A model generated the notes under the pieces. That model worked only from the letters and a program-made list of their open reading frames with translations, made no database searches and was not told the origin of the DNA. From NCBI GenBank assembly GCA_938085045.1, contig CALKGI010000035.1, forward strand, positions 60,876-124,875: DNA of 64,000 nt, read 5' to 3'. Below are positions 10,759-18,879 of this stretch, one piece after another (the stretch's first letter is position 1; every line of letters starts with the position of its first letter). Source of the DNA: an uncultured Alteromonadaceae bacterium (GTDB lineage: Bacteria > Pseudomonadota > Gammaproteobacteria > Enterobacterales > Alteromonadaceae). A program made the translations under genes and the position numbers.

Positions 10759-11859
10759 ATGTTTAAACGTATTATCGTTTTTTTGACCGTCACCTTGATG
10801 ACCATGACGTCATTGGCAGACGAACTAAAAATTCGAGCAGGCGCGCCCGAGCGTTACGTCGTCAAAAAAGGCGATACTCTATGGGATTTATCCGCAATTT
10901 ACCTTTCCAAACCTTGGTTATGGCCTAAATTATGGGGGATTAATCCGCAAATCAAAAACCCTCACCTGATTTATCCGGGTGATGTTATCAGCCTCACTTT
11001 TAATGCCCAAGGCGAACCTCGCCTGACAATCAACAGTAAAGTGATCAAATTAAGTCCAAAAGTTCGTACGACCTCAAAAATAAAAACGGCTATTCCAACC
11101 TTACCATTGCGCCTAATTCGCCCCTATATCAGCTATGAACAATCACTCGATGGCGAATATCTAGATAGCCTACCGTACATTTTAGGCTCTAACGAAAACA
11201 GCAAAAACTGGATCACCGGACAAACGCTATACGCCAGCCAACCTTTGATAAAAGGCAAAACTTACGCCATCTACCGCAAAGGGCAGGCCTATACCAACAT
11301 AGATGAAGACGAACCACTAGGCTTTGAAACCGCCTTGGTTGCTACCGCCAAGGTCATACGCTCTGGTGACAGCAAAGGGAACCCAGCGGCTTTACATGTC
11401 ATCAAATCTCTTACCGAGATTAGAGCAGGCGATAAAGTATTACCCGTCAATCAAGGGCAAATGCAACCGGCCTTTTTTAAAATGACCAAACCCGATGGCC
11501 CAGTCGATGCCACTATTATCGCCTCACCCAGCAATTTTCGTGAATACTCAAAATACGACATAGTGGTGATTAATACTGGGCAGGCAAAAGTTGGTAACAT
11601 GCTCGACATTTACCACCGTTCACCTACAGTGGTCAATAATCCCAACGACCCGAAGTACCTTGAGGACTCATCACGATTTGCAAAAATGGCCGGCAGTTTA
11701 ATCGACGCCAGTACCGACGGCACGGGTCGAATTATGCAAATGCCCAAAGAAAAAATCGGCGAACTGATGGTTTTTAAAGTTTACGATAAAATCAGCTATG
11801 CTTTTGTGACTGCCGCCAGCCGACCTATTCGGGTAGGCGATACCACACAAGCGCCCTAG
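10759..11859 (+). CDS. Exported LysM-domain peptidoglycan-binding protein
   Basis: 366-residue periplasmic protein. A signal peptide (MFKRIIVFLTVTLMTMTSLA) precedes one LysM domain at about residues 33-80 (YVVKKGDTLWDLSAIYL...LIYPGDVISL), which should bind peptidoglycan glycan. The remaining 280 residues are a conserved C-terminal region seen in the LysM gene next to def in many gammaproteobacteria. That family is normally followed by dprA; here no dprA follows. It is divergent from def across 140 bp. Localisation is well supported; the precise role at the cell wall is unknown. Confidence 0.88.
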   Translation: MFKRIIVFLTVTLMTMTSLADELKIRAGAPERYVVKKGDTLWDLSAIYLSKPWLWPKLWGINPQIKNPHLIYPGDVISLTFNAQGEPRLTINSKVIKLSPKVRTTSKIKTAIPTLPLRLIRPYISYEQSLDGEYLDSLPYILGSNENSKNWITGQTLYASQPLIKGKTYAIYRKGQAYTNIDEDEPLGFETALVATAKVIRSGDSKGNPAALHVIKSLTEIRAGDKVLPVNQGQMQPAFFKMTKPDGPVDATIIASPSNFREYSKYDIVVINTGQAKVGNMLDIYHRSPTVVNNPNDPKYLEDSSRFAKMAGSLIDASTDGTGRIMQMPKEKIGELMVFKVYDKISYAFVTAASRPIRVGDTTQAP

Positions 11860-11879
11860 CTCTTCACAATGCAAAGCCA

Positions 11880-11909
11880 AACTAAGCGGGGTTTCAACTT
11901 CGCTTAGTT
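11880..11909 (+). terminator. Possible terminator hairpin of the LysM gene
   Basis: Nine-base arms AACTAAGCG and CGCTTAGTT enclose a 12-base loop, 20 bp after the LysM stop. There is no strong T-run after it, so termination is only plausible. Confidence 0.45.
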
Positions 11910-12146
11910 CATCAAATTACTCCCCTAAAATGACGTTTGCGGTCAAATTCAAAAATTTAAACTTTTTTTACACGCTTTTATTCAATAAAAAAGGCGCCTA
12001 TTTACTTCTCCATCTTGTATATACAACCCCTACAAAACCCAACGGTAAAGCGTAATAGACTATTAACCCTAAACTCGTTTGCATTTTAAGTAGATAAATC
12101 GCCACTTTTTTCGAATATTTAAGTTAATATAGTGTAAAAATAAAAG

Positions 12147-12174
12147 TTTACATGAAAAACATTTCTGTTACATT
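12147..12174 (+). promoter_or_regulatory. Promoter-like -35/-10 pair for the first M35 peptidase
   Basis: TTTACA and TACATT separated by 16 bases. The same pair with the same spacing precedes the second M35 gene at 13973-14000. Conservation between the two copies is the main support. Confidence 0.55.
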
Positions 12175-12198
12175 TGCACAGCGTACAAAACGCAATAA

Positions 12199-12269
12199 AT
12201 ACCAACGACATTAATTCACTGGTCTGATTTTAGCCAGCAAAATGACCAGTTAATTAATGGATTTGGTAT
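12199..12269. repeat. 71-bp near-perfect palindrome (MITE-like)
   Basis: The element starts ATACCAA and ends TTGGTAT. Moving inward, the arms continue CATTAATT/AATTAATG, then ACTGGTC/GACCAGT, then ATTTT/AAAAT around a short centre. It lies between the promoter-like pair and the start of the first M35 gene and is absent at the equivalent place before the second copy. This looks like an inserted palindromic repeat that lengthens the 5' leader. Confidence 0.75.
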
Positions 12270-12356
12270 AAGACAAGAGAACCTGTTTGGCAAAAATAAT
12301 AATGAATAGTTTACCTATCAAGCCAAACGCAAAAATAATAAAATTCGGAGCATTTA

Positions 12357-13487
12357 ATGTTTACCAAAACCAAAATCCTTTCTCTTTCAGCTATCGCAGC
12401 CACAATGTTGAGCCCTGCTGCATTTGCCGAAATTCAAGCAAACCTGTCAATTGATAACGCTGCAAACCTTGTAGGAAGCAGTGATGTCGTTGCCAACATC
12501 AGCTACACCAATACCGACAGCCAGCCTGTTAGAATGTTAAGCTACTTGATGAAAGCCAACAGCAATGGCGATTTAGAAGAAAACCTCTTCAGCGTTTCTT
12601 TAGACGGTAGAAAAGTAGCCTACGAAGGTATGCACGTTAAGCGTCCTGCACCAACCAAAGCTGATTACATCACCATCCGCCCAGGACAGACTGTATCTTA
12701 CAAAGTTGAATTATCTGGTGTATACGACCTTAAGCAAGAAGGTAACTATACCTTTCAGTACAACGCAACCAACATGAACATGTTTGCTGACCAGCCTATG
12801 GTAAACCACGCTGCGGCAATTATGGGTATGGACGGAGTTCATTCAAACGAAGCTCGCGCATTCGTCGCCAAAGGCACCTCAGAATTTATTGGCATTGAAT
12901 TGTCAAAAGCCAGAAAAGGCAAACCTTGTAACCCAAGAAAAGAAACTTGTGACGGCGGTGGCGGCGATCCAGATCCAAGTGGTATTGAGTTCACAGGCGC
13001 TTGTTCAAGCGGTGAGCAAAGCAACTTAGTCAGCGCTTTGGCAGCAGCCAAAAACATGGCTAACGATTCAATCAGTTCATTGAATGGTCCTTCAGGCGAC
13101 CGTTACAACTCTTGGTTTGGTAGCTACAGCTCAGGCCGTCACAACGCGGTTAGCGGCAACTTTGATGCAATCAAAGATGCATTAGACAACAAACCATTAA
13201 CGTTTGATTGCAGCTGTAACCAAAGCTACTTCGCTTATGTTTACCCTAACCAGCCTTACAAAGTTTACTTCTGTAAAGCATTCTGGTCAGCAAGAGAGAC
13301 TGGTACTGACTCACGCGGCGGCACAATCATTCACGAAATGAGCCACTTCAACGCAGTAGCGGGCACTGACGATATCGTTTACGGTCAGTCTGGCGCCAGA
13401 TCATTGGCCATCAGCAACCCTAACGATGCTATCAAAAACGCTGACAGCCACGAATACTTTGCTGAGAACAACCCAAGCGAAAATTAA
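12357..13487 (+). CDS. Secreted M35 (aspzincin) metallopeptidase, copy 1
   Basis: 376-residue preproenzyme. Signal peptide to about residue 24 (AAFA), a propeptide-like beta-rich domain (about 25-190), a Gly/Asp-rich linker (CDGGGGDPDPS), and a mature catalytic domain from about residue 209 beginning GIEFTGACSSGEQ. Zinc ligands of the aspzincin type are visible: HEMSH (His326, Glu327, His330) and GTDDIVYG with Asp339. Six or more cysteines in the mature domain suggest disulfides. The family includes the Aeromonas toxin AsaP1 and fungal peptidyl-Lys metallopeptidases, so an exported endopeptidase activated by propeptide removal is likely. A close paralogue follows in tandem. Confidence 0.93.
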   Translation: MFTKTKILSLSAIAATMLSPAAFAEIQANLSIDNAANLVGSSDVVANISYTNTDSQPVRMLSYLMKANSNGDLEENLFSVSLDGRKVAYEGMHVKRPAPTKADYITIRPGQTVSYKVELSGVYDLKQEGNYTFQYNATNMNMFADQPMVNHAAAIMGMDGVHSNEARAFVAKGTSEFIGIELSKARKGKPCNPRKETCDGGGGDPDPSGIEFTGACSSGEQSNLVSALAAAKNMANDSISSLNGPSGDRYNSWFGSYSSGRHNAVSGNFDAIKDALDNKPLTFDCSCNQSYFAYVYPNQPYKVYFCKAFWSARETGTDSRGGTIIHEMSHFNAVAGTDDIVYGQSGARSLAISNPNDAIKNADSHEYFAENNPSEN

Positions 13488-13518
13488 TTAAAAGCGTGTC
13501 AACACGTTGATTGATAAC

Positions 13519-13555
13519 AAAGGCGAGCTCCGGGAATGGGGTTCGCCTTTTTTGT
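13519..13555 (+). terminator. Terminator of M35 copy 1
   Basis: Stem AAAGGCGA/TCGCCTTT followed by TTTTGTTTT, 30 bp after the stop codon. The same stem ends copy 2, showing that the whole transcription unit was duplicated. Confidence 0.85.
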
Positions 13556-13573
13556 TTTGGAGGGTGAGCAGAG

Positions 13574-13897
13574 ATGGGGCTTCGTTAAGGGCTGGAGGAA
13601 CGGCAATGCTGTTGACTTAGGGGGGCTATTTCACGTGGTCTACCAAAGGGGAGCGATATTCTAGTAGCTGGTCGTTTTTTCTTTAAAAGATCTTTCACCA
13701 CATTAATATATGGAAGTATGTAATTAGAACAACGCAGGAGCGGTTATCGAGAGAGCGCAAAGAGCGCAGAGAAAAGATCTAATTTGCTGCTTTTTGCCTT
13801 TCTCTGTGTCCTCTGCGTCCTCTGTGGTGATAAGCTTTTGTTTTTTTATTTTTAAGTCAACAGCATTGCCATTCCTCCAGCCCCCAACAAGCCCCCT
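13574..13897. repeat. Composite nested inverted-repeat element between the M35 paralogues
   Basis: Outer arms (13574-13620 and 13852-13897) are inverted copies that both read GGGCTGGAGGAA and then GGCAATGCTGTTGACTTA. A second, inner pair (about 13741-13775 and 13800-13835) is made of GCAGAG-type units: CGCAGAGAAAAG on the left faces CTCTGTGTCCTCTGCG on the right. No credible ORF lies inside. The outer arm motif GGGGCTTCGTTA and CTGG.GGAACGG recurs at 34.6 kb. I interpret it as a non-autonomous dispersed repeat. Confidence 0.7.
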
Positions 13898-13972
13898 TCC
13901 TACCAAACCCTGTAAAAGACCCACAAAATCCGCACAAAAGTGAAATAAGTTAATAAAATGTATATTGTATTG

Positions 13973-14000
13973 TTTACATTCTGTGAGAACCTGCTACATT
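13973..14000 (+). promoter_or_regulatory. Promoter-like -35/-10 pair for the second M35 peptidase
   Basis: TTTACA and TACATT with 16 bases between, matching the pair before copy 1. Distance to the start codon is 96 bases, against 182 in copy 1; the 71-bp palindrome accounts for most of the difference. Confidence 0.55.
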
Positions 14001-14096
14001 TTAAGCAGTACAAACGTGGATTTATTCCAACCTCTGGTCCAATAACAATATAAAGCCAGAAAATAAAAACTAAAATAATACCAATCGGAGCAACAA

Positions 14097-15215
14097 ATGT
14101 TCAAGAATAATAAAACACTAGCCCTTTCGGCCATTGGCGCAACGCTATTAAGCGGTGGCGCATTCGCTGAGATTCAAGCTAATCTAAGCATCAACAATGC
14201 CCAGAACCTGACTAGCAACAGTGATGTATTCGCTGAAGTTACCTACACCAACACAGACGCTAAACCTGTTAGAATGTTGAGCTACTTGATGAAAGCCAAC
14301 AACAATGGTGATTTAGAAGAAAACCTGTTCAAAGTCATGCATGACGGTGAAGAAGTTGAATATGAAGGTCGTCACGTTAAGCGCCCTGCACCAACTAAAG
14401 CTGATTACATCACTATCCGCCCTGGACAGACAGTTTCTTACAAAGTCGAATTATCGGGTGTTTATGACCTTAAACAAGCCGGTACCTATACTTTCCAGTA
14501 TAACGCGCAAAATATGAACCTTTTTGCTGACCAACCTATGACCAACCACAAAGCTGCTGTCATGGGCCTGGATGGCGTCTTCTCAAACGAAGATTCTGTA
14601 ACCATTTCAATAGGCGATACGCCTAACATCAACGTGACCATGTCTAATGCCAAGCGTTGTAATCCTAAGAAAGAAAACTGTGACGGCGGCGGCGGAACTG
14701 ATCCAAGCGGTGTTGAGTTCACAGGCGCTTGTTCAAGCGGTGAGCAAGCAGATTTGATCAGCGCATTGGGCGCAGCTAAAAACATGGCTAACGATTCTGT
14801 TAGTTCATTAAATGGCTCTTCTGGCAACCGTTACACCACTTGGTTCGGTAACTACTCTTCAGCACGTCACAACACGGTTTCAGGTAACTTCGATTCAATC
14901 AAAGATGCTTTAGACAACAAACCATTGACGTTTGATTGCAGCTGTAACCAGAGCTACTTCGCTTACGTTTATCCTAACCAACCGTACAAAGTTTACTTCT
15001 GTCGTGCGTTTTGGAATGCAAACGAAACTGGTACTGACTCACGTGGCGGCACAATCATCCACGAAATCAGCCACTTCAATGCAACTGCTGGTACTGACGA
15101 CGTAGTTTACGGCCAGTCTGGCGCACAGTCTTTGGCCATTAGCGATCCAAACAGTGCTGTTCAAAATGCTGATAGCCACGAGTACTTTGCTGAAAATACT
15201 CCTAATCAAAACTAA
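14097..15215 (+). CDS. Secreted M35 (aspzincin) metallopeptidase, copy 2
   Basis: 372-residue paralogue of the preceding gene, nearly identical through the propeptide core and the catalytic domain. Signal peptide ends at about residue 24 (GAFA). The linker differs most (KRCNPKKENCDGGGGTDPS). Catalytic residues are retained: HEISH with His322, Glu323 and His326, and GTDDVVYG supplying the Asp ligand. It has its own promoter-like pair, ribosome-binding site CGGAGC and terminator, so the two copies are separate transcripts. Divergence between signal peptide, propeptide end and linker suggests an older duplication rather than a recent copy. Confidence 0.93.
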   Translation: MFKNNKTLALSAIGATLLSGGAFAEIQANLSINNAQNLTSNSDVFAEVTYTNTDAKPVRMLSYLMKANNNGDLEENLFKVMHDGEEVEYEGRHVKRPAPTKADYITIRPGQTVSYKVELSGVYDLKQAGTYTFQYNAQNMNLFADQPMTNHKAAVMGLDGVFSNEDSVTISIGDTPNINVTMSNAKRCNPKKENCDGGGGTDPSGVEFTGACSSGEQADLISALGAAKNMANDSVSSLNGSSGNRYTTWFGNYSSARHNTVSGNFDSIKDALDNKPLTFDCSCNQSYFAYVYPNQPYKVYFCRAFWNANETGTDSRGGTIIHEISHFNATAGTDDVVYGQSGAQSLAISDPNSAVQNADSHEYFAENTPNQN

Positions 15216-15266
15216 GAACCCAACCTATGTATGTAATGGTTGACACATTACATACTGGTAATTAGT

Positions 15267-15299
15267 AAAGGCGAATCCTAACTGGGGTTCGCCTTTTTT
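15267..15299 (+). terminator. Terminator of M35 copy 2
   Basis: Stem AAAGGCGAA/TTCGCCTTT with a 12-base loop and a run of six Ts, 50 bp after the stop. Same stem as the copy 1 terminator. Confidence 0.9.
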
Positions 15300-15477
15300 G
15301 GTTGCGTCCGTTTTCATTATCCTTGCATTTTGTGTGCTAATTATTCAGCCGTTTCACCCTCTCCTTGCTCTGGCAACATAAAAGCTGTAATTTACCAAGA
15401 CTAGCAATATATCGGACCTAAATGGCCACATTGCCAAACCGATAGCTATCACTGTACTTTATGCGAGATGTTTCAAA

Positions 15478-16683
15478 TTGAACAATACCCAAGTGCCACA
15501 AGAAAATGAAATAAACCAATCTCTTAAGCGCAGCAGTAGAGCTTATTTCATTTATTACATTGCCACTCAAGCAGCTTTTGACCGAGGTATATTCATACTC
15601 TTTTTATTGTCTCAAGGTTTTGATTCTGCGCAAGTCGGATTATTACAATCAATATTGTTCGGGGCGGCTTTTTTGTGTGAAATCCCAACGGGTTTAATGG
15701 GCGACAAATATGGTCGTAAAAAAAGCGTGTTTATGGGGCTTCTAGCCTATATCGGTTATAGTTTTGGCGTGATCAGCTTCACTGGGTTTTCTGTGTTTGT
15801 TGGTTTTTATGCATTGTATGGTTTTGCCATGAGCTTGGTATCTGGCAGCGATCGTTCGCTGATTTACGATACTTTTAAACAGCACAATAAAGAAGCATCT
15901 TTTATCAAATTAGAATCTTTGTCTCGCTCTGTGGGCAGCATTGTACTTGGTTTGGCGATTATTTTAGGCGGCGTGTTGCAAGCCATCTCGTGGGATGCCG
16001 TTTATATCGCTTATGCAGGTGTATTGGTTATTGCTATGATGGCCATTTCATTTATTCCAGAGCCCAAATTACAGGTGGCACATCATGATGAAGACTTTGA
16101 TTTAGTCAAAAATGCCAGTCGACATTTTACAGTTGGTGATGGGCGTAAACAATTGCCGCTTATTTTGTTTATGAGTATGATTAGTTTTGCCTTTTACCCT
16201 TATTTTATCTTTACCCAATCAGCTTTGACTGACTTGGGTATGTCAGTAGAAAACGTCGCTTGGGTTTTTGCCGCTGCCCAACTTGCCAGTGCCGCAGGCT
16301 ATTTCACAGCAGGTAAACTACCTCAGAAAAATAACCTGAAAGTTGCTTTTATCATTTGTCCTGTGTTGTTGAGTCTGTTGTATTTGATCTCGCAAATGGG
16401 CGGTATGACGATGATAGTGACCGTATTTTTCGTGATTTGTTATATCGATAAAATCATCGAGCCAATTTATGTGACTCACCTTAATGAAGGTTTCGACAGC
16501 AAAATCAGGGCTTTTTCCAACTCGTTTGACAGTTTTGTCCAAACCATTTTTATCTCTTTGGGTTTTTATCTTTACGGCGTATTGTCAATCCATTGGGGGT
16601 TTTCTTTAACCGCTCAAGTATCCAGTGTATTACCCATTGTGGCTTTGTTTTTGGCTTGGCGGTATTTGTCGAAGCGTTCGTGA
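15478..16683 (+). CDS. Major facilitator superfamily transporter
   Basis: 401-residue inner-membrane protein with about 12 hydrophobic segments. The MFS signature between helices 2 and 3 is clear: GLMGDKYGRKKSVF, preceded by LLQSILFGAAFLCEIPTG. The start is taken as TTG at 15478, since no in-frame ATG precedes the first helix; the ribosome-binding site is weak. It ends 4 bp before the convergent MocR-type regulator. Substrate cannot be read from the sequence; drug or metabolite efflux is typical of this MFS group. Confidence 0.85.
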   Translation: MNNTQVPQENEINQSLKRSSRAYFIYYIATQAAFDRGIFILFLLSQGFDSAQVGLLQSILFGAAFLCEIPTGLMGDKYGRKKSVFMGLLAYIGYSFGVISFTGFSVFVGFYALYGFAMSLVSGSDRSLIYDTFKQHNKEASFIKLESLSRSVGSIVLGLAIILGGVLQAISWDAVYIAYAGVLVIAMMAISFIPEPKLQVAHHDEDFDLVKNASRHFTVGDGRKQLPLILFMSMISFAFYPYFIFTQSALTDLGMSVENVAWVFAAAQLASAAGYFTAGKLPQKNNLKVAFIICPVLLSLLYLISQMGGMTMIVTVFFVICYIDKIIEPIYVTHLNEGFDSKIRAFSNSFDSFVQTIFISLGFYLYGVLSIHWGFSLTAQVSSVLPIVALFLAWRYLSKRS

Positions 16684-16687
16684 AACT

Positions 16688-18136
16688 TTAGATATTACTA
16701 GAGCCAAATATCAAGCTAAGTCCCTCGCCAATTCTAACTTCATCCATCCCCGCAAACCCCAGCCTAATATAACGGTTTTCACTGTCGTTAATATCCAAAT
16801 GAAACTCATTTTCGCTTTGAATAAATACCCCACGCGCCAAAGCTTGCTTTGCTAACAAAGCAGCATCACCAGTCACTTTAATCCACATAGCCATACCACC
16901 ATCAGGCACGTTGTATTCCAGCTCCACCCCCCTATTTTGTAAATCAATGAGTAAAGACACCATGTGATCTCGACGCTTTTCATAGCTACGAGTTAGCTTG
17001 CGTAGTTGCCGTTCAAACGCCCCATCGGCCATCCAGCGGGCGATGGCATCTTGGATCACTACATTGGGTTTGTGGTTCGTTAAGGTTCGATGCCTCACCA
17101 GTGCATTGGCCAATGCCTCGTCGGCGGCAATAAAACCCATGCGAATACCCGGAAACATGATTTTTGAAAACGTCGACAAGTAAATGACCAAACCGCTTGG
17201 GTCGTCTGCCGCCATCGGTGCCAGCGGCTGGCAACGGTAATGAAATTCGTGGTCGTAATCATCTTCTATGATTGGGATGTTATATTTAGCGGCAATTTTA
17301 TAAATTTGCAAACGCCGGCTAACCGGTAATGTCACGGTTGTCGGATATTGATGCAAAGGGGTGAGGTAAATAAGCCGCAGCTGATGCTTTTTAGCCATGG
17401 CCTCAAGATGACTTGGGTCAATGCCAGAGGCATCTTGATTAATCCCCACCAGTTCAGCACCACTATTTCTAAAGGTCTCCCATGCTGGGATATAACCAAG
17501 TTTTTCTACCGCAACTTTATCGCCCGGTTGCAATAAGACTTGAGACAACAAAAACAGCGCTTCTTGTGAGCCATTAACCGCGATGATTTTTTTGCCTGTC
17601 AACGACCTCACCCGCCTTAAATATATTTCAACCTGTTCAATAAACGGCGCAAAGCCCCCGTTATTACCATAATTGAGCGCCTTAATGTCGGGTCTGTTCA
17701 TGGTATCACTCAGATAGCCGCCAAAAGACTTAAAACCAAACAGGGCAATGTCAGGGCAACCGCCTGAGAAGTTATATTCGCTGCCTATTGATGCCCTTTC
17801 GGGCATTTTGGCCGCGCCTCGTATTAATCGCCAATCAAAGCGGTTTTTTGCTTGTTGAGTTGATGGGGTCGTAATGCTGGTTTCTACTGGCAATGACGAC
17901 ATCACAAAATAACCTTTGCGCTGTCGAGACTCCAACCACCCTTCGGCAATCAACTCCTGATAAGCCGCCATTATGGTGTGACGATTTACCGACAACTGTT
18001 CTGCTAACACTCTGGCAGAGGGCAATTGTTCATCAGGTTGCAAGTGATTGGCTTTAATGGCCTTACGTATCGCTCGCGAAATACGAAGATACATGGCTTG
18101 CTTTGAAGGCTGAATGTCGAGGGAGAGCTGTTTCAT
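16688..18136 (-). CDS. MocR/PdxR-type transcriptional regulator (GntR-HTH plus aminotransferase fold)
   Basis: 482-residue regulator. Residues about 10-80 form a GntR winged helix (LPSARVLAEQLSVNRHTIMAAYQELIAEGWL). Residues about 115-475 are a fold-type I aminotransferase-like domain with EDDYDHEF (291-298) and the PLP lysine in STFSKIMFPG (Lys325). Members sense PLP or an amine ligand and control a divergent gene. Here the divergent genes encode an acetyltransferase and a PaiB-like flavoprotein, and CTGGT repeats lie in the 88-bp intergenic region. The target is inferred from divergence. Confidence 0.92.
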   Translation of the reverse strand: MKQLSLDIQPSKQAMYLRISRAIRKAIKANHLQPDEQLPSARVLAEQLSVNRHTIMAAYQELIAEGWLESRQRKGYFVMSSLPVETSITTPSTQQAKNRFDWRLIRGAAKMPERASIGSEYNFSGGCPDIALFGFKSFGGYLSDTMNRPDIKALNYGNNGGFAPFIEQVEIYLRRVRSLTGKKIIAVNGSQEALFLLSQVLLQPGDKVAVEKLGYIPAWETFRNSGAELVGINQDASGIDPSHLEAMAKKHQLRLIYLTPLHQYPTTVTLPVSRRLQIYKIAAKYNIPIIEDDYDHEFHYRCQPLAPMAADDPSGLVIYLSTFSKIMFPGIRMGFIAADEALANALVRHRTLTNHKPNVVIQDAIARWMADGAFERQLRKLTRSYEKRRDHMVSLLIDLQNRGVELEYNVPDGGMAMWIKVTGDAALLAKQALARGVFIQSENEFHLDINDSENRYIRLGFAGMDEVRIGEGLSLIFGSSNI

Positions 18137-18181
18137 CTGGTCTAGTCAAATATTTTATTCTGGTTGTTAATAATATACCAG
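18137..18181. promoter_or_regulatory. Candidate MocR-type operator (CTGGT repeats)
   Basis: CTGGT occurs as a direct repeat at 18137-18141 and 18160-18164 (23-bp period), and in inverted form as ACCAG at 18177-18181. Direct plus inverted boxes in a divergent promoter are typical of MocR regulators. The first box abuts the regulator's start codon, which suggests autoregulation. Confidence 0.45.
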
Positions 18182-18224
18182 ATAAATGGATAATGACCTT
18201 CAAACTGTCCTTCAGGAGCTTTTT

Positions 18225-18818
18225 ATGTTTAACCCACAACCCGTCATACTGTCGACCGACCGAATTGAATTGCAGCCACTGAGCCTTGATCACGCCGAGG
18301 CGTTTCATTTGGCCACCAATGATGATGCCATCTGGACTTGGATGGTGCCTAACCCATGTAAAACCCTCGAAGCCACGAAACAATGGATAGCAACAGCGTT
18401 AGCTGAACGAGATGCTGGCAGACAAGTGCCTTTTGCCACCATCGACAAGGCATCTGGCAAGTTGGTGGGCAGCACGCGTTTTTTAACCATTATGCGTGAC
18501 GACAAGGGTATTGAAATTGGCCATACTTGGATCAATCCAGCATTCCAGCGCGGCTACGTTAACAGTCACGCCAAGTATTGTATGTTGCAACATGCCTTTG
18601 AAACACTTGGGGCAATTCGAGTCGAATTCAAAACCCATGAAAATAACCAAAAGTCCCGCAACGCTATAGCAAGACTTGGCGCACAATTTGAAGGCATTAT
18701 GCGCCAGCAACGAATTTTACCCACTGGCGAACTGCGCAATACGGCGTTGTTCAGTATTATTGATGGCGAATGGCCCGAAGTAAAACAACAGCTGTTGACT
18801 CAACTTGCACGCATATAG
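18225..18818 (+). CDS. GNAT-family N-acetyltransferase (RimJ/RimL-like)
   Basis: 197-residue acetyl-CoA-dependent acetyltransferase. It begins FNPQPVILSTDRIELQPL, typical of the RimJ/RimL branch, with the GNAT core GIEIGHTWINPAFQRGYVNSHAKYC and a conserved NxxSRNAIARLGAQFEG block near residue 145. The ATG at 18225 is chosen because AGGAG lies 6 bases upstream; the ORF extends 13 codons further without support. It is the first gene divergent from the MocR regulator and is followed by the PaiB-like gene after a tandem repeat. The acetyl acceptor is unknown; some relatives act on small amines or antibiotics. Confidence 0.88.
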   Translation: MFNPQPVILSTDRIELQPLSLDHAEAFHLATNDDAIWTWMVPNPCKTLEATKQWIATALAERDAGRQVPFATIDKASGKLVGSTRFLTIMRDDKGIEIGHTWINPAFQRGYVNSHAKYCMLQHAFETLGAIRVEFKTHENNQKSRNAIARLGAQFEGIMRQQRILPTGELRNTALFSIIDGEWPEVKQQLLTQLARI

Positions 18819-18879
18819 TGGCGCTTATTTAAAGTCGAGTTTATTTATAGTGGCGCTTATTTATAGTGGAGCTTATTTA
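18816..18879 (+). repeat. Four tandem 16-bp repeats ending at the next start codon
   Basis: Four head-to-tail units of consensus TAGTGGCGCTTATTTA fill the gap between the acetyltransferase stop (the TAG of unit 1) and the ATG of the PaiB-like gene (its A is the last base of unit 4). Unit 2 is the most diverged. Unit 4 has GGAG where units 1 and 3 have GGCG, creating a Shine-Dalgarno sequence about 8 bases before the ATG. Confidence 0.9.

Larger units (their letters stand above)
11860..12356. other. AT-rich gap with promoter and palindrome upstream of the first M35 gene
   Basis: 497 bp without a gene. It holds a hairpin after the LysM gene, a promoter-like pair at 12147-12174, a 71-bp palindrome at 12199-12269 and a 7-bp inverted repeat GTTTGGC/GCCAAAC (12285-12291 and 12322-12328). 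The ribosome-binding site is CGGAGC just before 12357. No small ORF is convincing. Confidence 0.7.

Noticed and set aside
13724..13924. 66-codon minus-strand ORF between the M35 genes
   Set aside because: Its sequence is the palindromic repeat (residues such as TTEDAEDTEK arise from GAGG-type hexamers); not a gene.
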